A stretch of 52,680 nt of DNA, taken from an uncultured Prevotellaceae bacterium (GTDB taxonomy: Bacteria; Bacteroidota; Bacteroidia; Bacteroidales; Muribaculaceae). Below are positions 16,886-25,949 of this stretch, piece after piece (within the stretch, counting starts at the first letter, position 1; the number at the start of each line of letters is the position of its first letter). The stretch is taken from assembly GCA_900318865.1 (NCBI GenBank), contig ONMF01000016.1:1-52680 (forward strand). The letters run 5' to 3'. The translations under genes and the position numbers were made by a program. The notes below the pieces were generated by a model that was not told where the DNA came from, searched no databases, and worked only from the letters and a program-made list of their open reading frames with translations.

Positions 16886-16925
16886 GGTGCGGAGGACTGC
16901 CTCAAGTGTTCTCCGTGCCTTTTTA
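16886..16925 (+). terminator. Terminator/possible attenuator between lrp-type gene and trpS
   Basis: A 12-bp stem, GGTGCGGAGGAC (16886-16897) with GTTCTCCGTGCC (16908-16919), includes G-U pairs and is followed by TTTTT. It sits 31 nt upstream of the trpS ATG, so it could end the regulator transcript or attenuate trpS. Confidence 0.75.
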
Positions 16926-16955
16926 TCACGCTTCAACCAAACACACCAATCTACA

Positions 16956-18032
16956 ATGAAAAAAATCGTTCTGAGCGGCATTCGCCCCACAGGCCAGCTC
17001 CATCTGGGCAACTATCTGGGCGCACTGAGCAAATTCGTCAAGATGCAGCAAGAGGGTGTCTACGACAGCTACTTCTTCATTGCCGACCTGCACGCACTCA
17101 CCACTCACCCCGACGCTTCACAACTGCACGAGAACGTGCGCGGCGTGGTGGCCGAATACCTTGCCGCCGGCCTCGACCCCGACAAGTCGACCATCTTTGT
17201 GCAGAGTGATGTGCACGAAATTCCCGAGCTCTACCTGCTGCTCAACATGCATGTGGGCATCGGCGAACTCATGCGCACAGCCGCTTTCAAGGACAAGGCC
17301 CGCAAGGCGCTGGGCATCGGGCCGGCAGCCTCGGCCGACGAAGATGCCGACATGGCCAAAGAAATCATCGGCGCACAAAGCAACAAGCGAGTCAACGCTG
17401 GACTGCTCACCTACCCCACCCTCATGGCTGTGGACATTCTCATTCAGCATGCCGACTATGTGCCCGTGGGCAAAGACCAGGAACAGCATCTGGAACTCAC
17501 ACGGCGTTTCGCACGCCGTTTCAACGCTTTCTACGGCACCGAATATTTCAAAGAACCCGAGAACTTCAACTATGGCGGCGCGCCGGTGAAAGTGCCCGGG
17601 CTCGACGGCAGCGGCAAGATGGGCAAGAGCGAGGGCAACTGCATCTATCTCATCGACGACGAGAAGACCATACGCAAGAAAGTGATGCGAGCGGTCACCG
17701 ATTCGGGACCCACCGAGCCCAACCAGCCCATGGCCGAACCCATCCAGAACCTGTTCACCATTCTCAAACTGGTGTCCACCCCCGACAAGGTGGCGTTCTT
17801 CACCGATGCCTACAACAACTGCGCCATCCGCTACGGCGACCTGAAAAAAGAAATCGCCGAGGACGTGGTGGCCATGACAGCACCCATCCGCGAGCGCATC
17901 ATCGACATCCGTAACGACGAGCAGTACCTGGCACGCGTGCTCAAGCAGGGTGCCGAGCAGGCGCGCGAGCGCGCGGCACGCACCCTGGCCGACGTGCGCA
18001 ACATTATGGGCATCACCCCATTCTGGAAATAA
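16956..18032 (+). CDS. trpS: Tryptophanyl-tRNA synthetase
   Basis: Charges tRNA-Trp; a class I synthetase in the cytoplasm. From MKKIVLSGIRPTG at 16956 it is 358 aa; the longer frame reads through the terminator hairpin and is rejected. Class I signatures are PTGQLHLGNYLGA (HIGH equivalent) and GKMGKSEGN (KMSKS equivalent), with the usual GVYDSYFFIADLHALTT substrate segment and C-terminal helical domain. No tryptophan biosynthetic gene is adjacent. Confidence 0.96.
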   Translation: MKKIVLSGIRPTGQLHLGNYLGALSKFVKMQQEGVYDSYFFIADLHALTTHPDASQLHENVRGVVAEYLAAGLDPDKSTIFVQSDVHEIPELYLLLNMHVGIGELMRTAAFKDKARKALGIGPAASADEDADMAKEIIGAQSNKRVNAGLLTYPTLMAVDILIQHADYVPVGKDQEQHLELTRRFARRFNAFYGTEYFKEPENFNYGGAPVKVPGLDGSGKMGKSEGNCIYLIDDEKTIRKKVMRAVTDSGPTEPNQPMAEPIQNLFTILKLVSTPDKVAFFTDAYNNCAIRYGDLKKEIAEDVVAMTAPIRERIIDIRNDEQYLARVLKQGAEQARERAARTLADVRNIMGITPFWK

Positions 18033-18064
18033 AACTATTCAAGAGAAAACGGGTCGCGGCCGGT

Positions 18065-19426
18065 TCATTCGGCCAAGACCAGAGTGATCAAGGCGGTGAC
18101 ATCGGCAATGCTGATTTCACCGTCGTTGTTAACATCCGCACTTTGACGGGCACGCTCGCTGGCCATCGACGGGTCGAGCAGGATGGTTATCAACGCGGTC
18201 ACATCGGCCACACTCACTTCACCGTCGCCATTGATGTCGCCTTGGAGCGGCGAACCCTCCTCACAGATGGTGGTGAAAACCGCAAACTGCGGCAATCGGC
18301 GGTAGGCCTCCACCTGGCCTTGCGGCACATAGAGCACACAGCGGCCGCCGTCCACGCCTTCGAAGATGTCATCGCCCAGTTGCTTGAGCTTGCTGGCATG
18401 GCACCGCATCGTGACCGTGCGCAGCGAGGAGCAGCCGGCAAAGGCCCGGAAGCCTATCGACGTGAGCGCAGCGCTCATCGTCACCGACAGCAAGCCGTTG
18501 CAGCCGGCAAAGGCCTCTGTGCCGATACTGACCAGCATCGTGGGCAGCGCCAATTCCTCAAGTGAGGCACAACCTTTAAAGGCCCTCAGTCCCACTATGT
18601 GCACATTTTCACCTATCACGAGCGTCCTCAGCCACCGGCACCCGGCGAAGGCATAGTCGGGCACGACACGCACTCCGTTGCCCAACGCCACATTTTCCAG
18701 CACGCACAGGTCGGCATCGTTGAACGACTCAGCCGACGCCAGCGTGGTCACCGTCGACGGCAGGTTGAGCATGCGCAGCTGCGCACAGTCCTTGAAGGCG
18801 AGCATGTCGACATGGGTCACTGTGGGCGGCAGCACCACAGCCACCATGTTGCACCCGGCAAAGGCGTAGCGCTTCACCGCGGTGATGCCATCGGGCACCT
18901 GCACAGTGCGCACATAGGTGTCCTTCAACACCATCTGATGGGCATAGTAAAGCGGATTGCAACGGGGCGTGGTGCCATGAAAGTCGATTTTGCACCATCC
19001 CGACAGGTCGGGCAGCACCACCTGCTCAAGAGCCGAGCAGCCCATGAAAGCTTCGGGCTCCACAACGGCCAGTGAGGAGTTGACTTTTATCATTTGCAGC
19101 ATGGTGCACCATGCAAAGGCCTCGTACCCCACCCGCGTGATGTTATCACCAAGAATCACCGCCTTCAATCGCGGGCAGTTATAAAAAGCATGCATGGCGA
19201 TGGACGTGACGCGGTAAGAACGGTTCGACACCGCCACCCATTCGGGAATGGTCACCCGGCCCTCGTAACTGCGGCCGCCATCCAGCGCCACCACAGCGGC
19301 TGTGCGCGCGGTGGCGTCCAGCTCATAGTTGATGCCCCCAACCTCCGCTCCCTGCACCGACGGCACAGCCAGCACCGCCATGACAATGGCGGCAAATAAT
19401 ATTCGGTGCAGCGTTTGCAGGCGCAT
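18065..19426 (-). CDS. Secreted LRR (BspA/LRR_5-type) protein with dockerin-like C terminus
   Basis: A 453-aa exported surface or secreted protein. The ATG at 19426 (MRLQTLHRILFAA) is chosen; a TTG three codons earlier is possible. After the signal peptide and a beta-domain (about 27-70) come six to eight leucine-rich repeats of the LRR_5 type, recognisable by AFxGCxxLxxVxLPxxVTxI-like periods (for example VGYEAFAWCTMLQMIKV, YAFAGCNMVAVVLPP, EAFAGCNGLLSVTM). The last 60 residues hold two EF-hand-like loops, GDINGDGEVSVADVTALI and SADVNNDGEISIADVTALI, as in type I dockerins. The same module ends the three proteins at 39.5-44 kb. BspA-like LRR proteins bind host or bacterial surfaces; that role is inferred. 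Confidence 0.88.
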   Translation of the reverse strand: MRLQTLHRILFAAIVMAVLAVPSVQGAEVGGINYELDATARTAAVVALDGGRSYEGRVTIPEWVAVSNRSYRVTSIAMHAFYNCPRLKAVILGDNITRVGYEAFAWCTMLQMIKVNSSLAVVEPEAFMGCSALEQVVLPDLSGWCKIDFHGTTPRCNPLYYAHQMVLKDTYVRTVQVPDGITAVKRYAFAGCNMVAVVLPPTVTHVDMLAFKDCAQLRMLNLPSTVTTLASAESFNDADLCVLENVALGNGVRVVPDYAFAGCRWLRTLVIGENVHIVGLRAFKGCASLEELALPTMLVSIGTEAFAGCNGLLSVTMSAALTSIGFRAFAGCSSLRTVTMRCHASKLKQLGDDIFEGVDGGRCVLYVPQGQVEAYRRLPQFAVFTTICEEGSPLQGDINGDGEVSVADVTALITILLDPSMASERARQSADVNNDGEISIADVTALITLVLAE

Positions 19427-19470
19427 GGTATTCAAGGCGAAGATTGAGGGTCAACAGAAAACTCAACTTT

Positions 19471-21495
19471 TTACCAGATGATGGCGCGGTCGGCGGGGTC
19501 GAGCCACATTTTGTCGCCCGGCTTGATGCCGAAGGCGTCAAAGAAAGTGTCGATGTTGCGCAAGGTGGCATTGACGCGATAGCGCCCGATGGAGTGCGGG
19601 TCGCTCTTGGTCTGCTGGAAGATGGACTCCTCGGTGGCGTTCTCGGCCCAGATGCGGCCGTAGCTCAGGTAGAAGCGCTGAGCGGGAGTGAAGCCGTCGA
19701 GCGGCTTGCCGGCCTTGAACTGCGGTGTCTGGCGGAAGGCGTCGTAGGCAATGCGCAGGCCGCCCTGGTCGGCGATGTTCTCGCCCAGTGTGAGGTGCCC
19801 GTTGGCATGCTGGTCCTTGACAACAATGATTTTGTCGAACTGCGCCGCCAGCTTCTCGGCCTGTGCGGTAAATCGCTCGGCGTCGGCAGCCGTCCACCAG
19901 TCCTTCATGTTGCCCACGTTGTCGAAGTTGCGTCCCTGGTCGTCGAAGCCGTGTGTCATCTCGTGGCCAATGACCACACCGATGGCGCCAAAGTTGGTGG
20001 CATCGTCGGCTTTGACATCGAAGAACGGCGGCTGCAGGATGGCGGCCGGGAAGCAAATCTCGTTGCTGGTGGGGTCATAGTAGGCGTTGACCGTCTGCGG
20101 TGTCATGCCCCACTCCTCCTTGTCCACGGGCTTGCCCCACTTGTTGAGGTTGCGCCGGGTTTCATAGATGACGGCAGCTTTCACGTTGTCATAGAGCGAT
20201 TTCGACGCGTCCACTGTGAGGCCGCTGTAATCGCGCCACTTGTCGGGATAACCAATCTTCACCTTGAAGGCATTGAGTTTCACCAGGGCGTTCACCTTGG
20301 TGCTGTCGCTCATCCAGGTGAGGCCGGCGATGTGGGTGGCCAGCGACTTGCGCAGCGCCTCGATGAGTTTGAGCATCTTTTCCTTGCTGCCGTGAGCGAA
20401 ATACTTGTTCACATAGAGTTCTCCCACAGCCTCGCCCAGCAGATTGTCGGGGATGCTGAGGGCGCGTTTCCAGCGCGGACGCTGCTCTTGCTGTCCGCTC
20501 AGCAGCCGTCCGTAAAACTCAAAATTGGCTTTTCCTATCTCATCGCTCAGGCGGCTGGCCGACGACTTGATGACCAGGCCGCTCACATAGTCCTTGATTT
20601 GCTGCTCGGTGAGTGTGGCCATCATGTTCTGCGCCACGGCCATCACGCGAGGCTCGGTGAGAATCACCCATTCCACGCCCCGCAGGCCCATGCCGTCGAA
20701 GTATTCACGCCAGTTCACGGCAGGATAGTCGGCCTGCAGCTGCTCCACGGTGCGGACATTATAGAGTTTGTTGTAGTCGCGGGCCTCGGCACGGTCCATC
20801 GAAGCCTCGGCAAAGCGGTACTCGAGGTCGTAGATGGTCTTGGCAGCACGCTGGGCGGCTTTTTTCGTGTATCCGTGGAAGCCGAACATCTGGGCCAGAT
20901 AGGCACGATAGGCTTTCTGGATTTTGCGGCTGTCGGCATCGGTGTTCAGATAGTAGTCGCGGTCGGGCAGGCCGCTGGTTCCTGCGCTCACCCACACCAC
21001 GTTGGCATCGCTGTTCTTCAAGTCCACCTCAATTCCCGTCGAGAAGAACGGGTTGCCGTTCTCCAGGTGCTGCTTCACCAGGAATGGCGTGAGATTGGCA
21101 CGCTTGAAGGCGGCAATCTCTTGGAGCGTGGGCTTCACAGGTGCGGCACCCTCGCGATTGAGGCGGTCGCTGTCCATGGCCAGCTTGTAGAGGTCGGTCA
21201 CTTTCTGCCCCACGCTCCCCTGCGGGTGCTGGGTGCGCGCCAGGTCAAGGAAGAGTTCCCGCAGCTGTTCGCGGTTCTGCTCATAAATCACATCGAACAC
21301 CCCGAAACTCGAGTATTCCGGTTTCAGCGGGTTGGCTTTCATCCATCCCCCGCCGGCGTACTCATAAAAATCTTCCCCAGGGCTCACGTTCAGGTTCATG
21401 TCGGCCCGGTTCAGCCCGGCCTGCTGGGCTTGCGCGGCGAGCACCGCAGTGGCCACGACGGCCACAGTTGCCAAAATTTTCACTGTAATCTTCAT
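19471..21495 (-). CDS. M13-family zinc metallopeptidase (PepO/neprilysin-like)
   Basis: A 674-aa exported endopeptidase cutting small peptides in the periplasm. It has a signal peptide (MKITVKILATVAVVATAVLAAQAQQ) and the full M13 length. Zinc site: VVIGHEMTHGFDDQG (HExxH) near residue 510 and the downstream ENIADQGGLRIAYDAF providing the glutamate ligand; the substrate-binding NAYYDPTSNEICFPAAILQP precedes it. The N-terminal helical domain with DYYLNTD and RAYLAQMF fits M13_N. It lies between the permease and LRR genes, all on the minus strand, with gaps too long to prove an operon. Confidence 0.95.
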   Translation of the reverse strand: MKITVKILATVAVVATAVLAAQAQQAGLNRADMNLNVSPGEDFYEYAGGGWMKANPLKPEYSSFGVFDVIYEQNREQLRELFLDLARTQHPQGSVGQKVTDLYKLAMDSDRLNREGAAPVKPTLQEIAAFKRANLTPFLVKQHLENGNPFFSTGIEVDLKNSDANVVWVSAGTSGLPDRDYYLNTDADSRKIQKAYRAYLAQMFGFHGYTKKAAQRAAKTIYDLEYRFAEASMDRAEARDYNKLYNVRTVEQLQADYPAVNWREYFDGMGLRGVEWVILTEPRVMAVAQNMMATLTEQQIKDYVSGLVIKSSASRLSDEIGKANFEFYGRLLSGQQEQRPRWKRALSIPDNLLGEAVGELYVNKYFAHGSKEKMLKLIEALRKSLATHIAGLTWMSDSTKVNALVKLNAFKVKIGYPDKWRDYSGLTVDASKSLYDNVKAAVIYETRRNLNKWGKPVDKEEWGMTPQTVNAYYDPTSNEICFPAAILQPPFFDVKADDATNFGAIGVVIGHEMTHGFDDQGRNFDNVGNMKDWWTAADAERFTAQAEKLAAQFDKIIVVKDQHANGHLTLGENIADQGGLRIAYDAFRQTPQFKAGKPLDGFTPAQRFYLSYGRIWAENATEESIFQQTKSDPHSIGRYRVNATLRNIDTFFDAFGIKPGDKMWLDPADRAIIW

Positions 21496-21529
21496 CTTGA
21501 ATGATATTTGACAGGTGTCATTTCCGGTT

Positions 21530-22777
21530 TTATTTGTCGAGCGGGCACTGGTAGCCCAGCTGTTCTATTTTCTCTCGCACGGCTTCGGCGGTCACGTCGC
21601 CTTCCACAAACACCTTGCCCGTGGCAAGGTCAACGGTCACTTTCTGAACTCCGGGCATGGCCGACAGGCCATTCTCCACGGTGGCTTTGCAATGATTGCA
21701 CATCATGCCTTTTACGTTGAATTCTTTCATTTCTGTAGTTTTGTTATTTTTGATTTGATACGATTTTCGGTATTTTGCTACCATGGCCACCAGCAGCATC
21801 GTCATCAGCAGCACCGAGCACACCGCGTTGAGCCACGACGTGCCCATGGCGTGGTGCATCACATGGCATGGCATGGCGGCGGTGAACGCCTCACGCATGC
21901 CGGGCCAGTAGTCCACTATCAGCCCGAACGCCATTGCACCCACCACAATCGAAGCCAGATAGGCGATGGTGGTGCGGCGCCCAAAGGCCTTGCCGATGAC
22001 CAGCATCGATGCCACGTTGGCTGCCGGGCCGGCCATGAGCATCACCAGCGCGCAGCCAGGGCTCAACCCCTTGAGCATGAGTGCCGCAGCAATGGGGATG
22101 GAGCCGGTGGCGCAGATGTACATGGGCACGGCGACGATGAGAATGAGCACCATGTTGAGCAAGGGGTAGCGCGCATAGGTGCTGAAAAAATCATCGGGAA
22201 CAAGCACGGTGATGAGGGTGGCCACAACGAGCCCCAGCAGGAACCACCGCCCTATATTCTGCATCATCTCGAAAAATCCGTAGCGCAGGGCCTCCACCAT
22301 TCGCCCGGCAAGGGTGGGCTTGAGCGCCGAGAACTCGTAATTGCCCGGGGCGGCATCTGCTTCGGCCTCGCCGCCTTTGCGCTCCAGCCGCCCCACGGCG
22401 AGGCCGCCGGCAAGGGCGGTAACCAGCGCAGCCACAGGCCTTAAGATGGCAAACGGAAGGCCCATCATTGAATAGGTGGCCACAATGCTGTCGACACCGG
22501 TCTGAGGCGTGGCGATGAGAAACGAGGTGCTGGCGGCACGGGAGGCTCCGCTGCGTCGAAGGGCCACAGCCGTGGGCAGCACGCCACACGAGCACAGCGG
22601 CAAGGGCACCCCGAAGAGCGCCGCCAATGCCACTGGGCGGAAGCCGTTACCCGCCAGATAACGCGAGTAAATCGTTGCCGGGACAAAAGCATGCAGCACA
22701 CCGGCAATAAAAAATCCGAGCATCAAATAGGGTGACATGGCGTTAAGCATCGCCACAAAAGCCCACACATAGTCCAT
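21530..22777 (-). CDS. SO_0444-type Cu/Zn-efflux-like permease fused to an HMA metal-binding domain
   Basis: A 415-aa inner-membrane permease (DUF318/ArsP-like). Eight or more hydrophobic segments fall in two homologous halves; the core motif VPLPLCSCGVLPTAVALRR is typical, with YICATGSIPIAAALMLKG in the second half. The C terminus (about 345-415) is a complete HMA domain with the metal-binding GMMCNHCKATVENGL. The start MDYVWAFVAM at 22777 is fixed by an AAGGAGG ribosome binding site 9 nt upstream; an upstream Arg-rich extension would lack it. The fusion suggests the HMA domain delivers or senses the transported soft metal. The substrate (copper, zinc or arsenical) is not determined by the sequence. 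Confidence 0.87.
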   Translation of the reverse strand: MDYVWAFVAMLNAMSPYLMLGFFIAGVLHAFVPATIYSRYLAGNGFRPVALAALFGVPLPLCSCGVLPTAVALRRSGASRAASTSFLIATPQTGVDSIVATYSMMGLPFAILRPVAALVTALAGGLAVGRLERKGGEAEADAAPGNYEFSALKPTLAGRMVEALRYGFFEMMQNIGRWFLLGLVVATLITVLVPDDFFSTYARYPLLNMVLILIVAVPMYICATGSIPIAAALMLKGLSPGCALVMLMAGPAANVASMLVIGKAFGRRTTIAYLASIVVGAMAFGLIVDYWPGMREAFTAAMPCHVMHHAMGTSWLNAVCSVLLMTMLLVAMVAKYRKSYQIKNNKTTEMKEFNVKGMMCNHCKATVENGLSAMPGVQKVTVDLATGKVFVEGDVTAEAVREKIEQLGYQCPLDK

Positions 22778-22786
22778 TCTCGTGGT

Positions 22787-22793
22787 CCTCCTT
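22787..22793 (-). promoter_or_regulatory. Canonical Shine-Dalgarno for the permease gene
   Basis: AAGGAGG on the minus strand, 9 nt before the ATG at 22777. Perfect SD sequences are rare in Bacteroidota, and this one decides the start codon. Confidence 0.7.
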
Positions 22794-22866
22794 ACAATTT
22801 CACGCACCGATGCGCACACCCGCACACATCGCGCGCTGTTCATTATTTATAACGTAAAATTCGGCA

Positions 22867-22897
22867 CAAAATTACAAAAAAGGATTACAATGCGCAA
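22867..22897 (-). promoter_or_regulatory. Promoter of the permease-HMA gene
   Basis: On the minus strand TTG (22895-22897), 20 nt, TAATTTTG (22867-22874). It lies in the 416-bp divergent gap 22778-23193, which otherwise holds only the promoter of the pyrophosphatase gene and AT-rich DNA. Confidence 0.65.
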
Positions 22898-23090
22898 TCA
22901 CCGCGCCCTTCCGGCCCCGGCGCATACAGTGGAGGCCACCGGGCCGGTTTTTCGTTTTTTAACACCCCGGAAGGCTTTCCGAGCACCTATTTTCTTGCAT
23001 ATCAACAAGTAGCGCAGGCGCCACAATCATGATGCCGAAAGTGTCGAAATCTTAAATTTTGCTATCACTTGTTTATTTTAATTATTAAAT

Positions 23091-23121
23091 TTTGTTATTT
23101 GAGCTAAATGCCCTACCTTTA
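23091..23121 (+). promoter_or_regulatory. Promoter of the membrane pyrophosphatase gene
   Basis: TTTG (23091-23094), 19 nt, TACCTTTA (23114-23121), one base off the TAnnTTTG consensus; a 72-nt AT-rich leader precedes the ATG. Confidence 0.5.
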
Positions 23122-23193
23122 CGCACTCGAAACAAGATTTTATGATTAAATACATCGATATCTAATACTAACTTTTAACAATATTAAACAACA

Positions 23194-25611
<2,418 letters not shown>

Positions 25612-25641
25612 CCGTCGGCGCTACTCCTCATTCTACTACAC

Positions 25642-25671
25642 ACGCGGGCCATCGGCGATGATGGCCCGCGT
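25642..25671 (+). terminator. Hairpin terminator after hppA
   Basis: Perfect 12-bp stem ACGCGGGCCATC (25642-25653) / GATGGCCCGCGT (25660-25671) with a 6-nt loop, 31 nt past the hppA stop. The following tract is only weakly T-rich. Confidence 0.65.
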
Positions 25672-25692
25672 GCTGTGTTTCGGGCACACCGG

Positions 25693-25837
25693 CTCCCCTA
25701 AGCTCAGGGGAGCAGATTTTCGGCGACGCCGGCCATTTCACACGGATTTCGCCGACAACGGAGATAGATCATAAAAAATATTCTGCTGCTTCTGCGTCGT
25801 CTGCGTGAGCTTAACTCTTCCTCTAAGTTATGGGGAA
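25693..25837. repeat. MITE-like intergenic segment with a hairpin at each end
   Basis: Left end is the palindrome CTCCCCTAAGCTCAGGGGAG (25693-25712); right end TTCCTCTAAGTTATGGGGAA (25818-25837) is a variant of the same palindrome. Between them is about 105 bp with no ORF, including GATAGATCATAAAAAATATT and a TCTGCGTCGTCTGCGTGA repeat. Similar flanking hairpins suggest a non-autonomous insertion or interspersed repeat, in the 338-bp gap between hppA and parC. Confidence 0.4.
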
Positions 25838-25899
25838 TATTTGGCGGTCGTTCTGGGGCATCAGCTGGCGCGTGCGCAAAAAATGCCGGCCACAACGTC

Positions 25900-25928
25900 T
25901 TGCATCTGATTTCTTTTTTGTATCTTTG
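25900..25928 (+). promoter_or_regulatory. Promoter of the parC operon
   Basis: TTG (25900-25902), 18 nt, TATCTTTG (25921-25928), 21 nt before the ATG. Confidence 0.65.
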
Positions 25929-25949
25929 TAGGTTGATAAATAGCACTAC

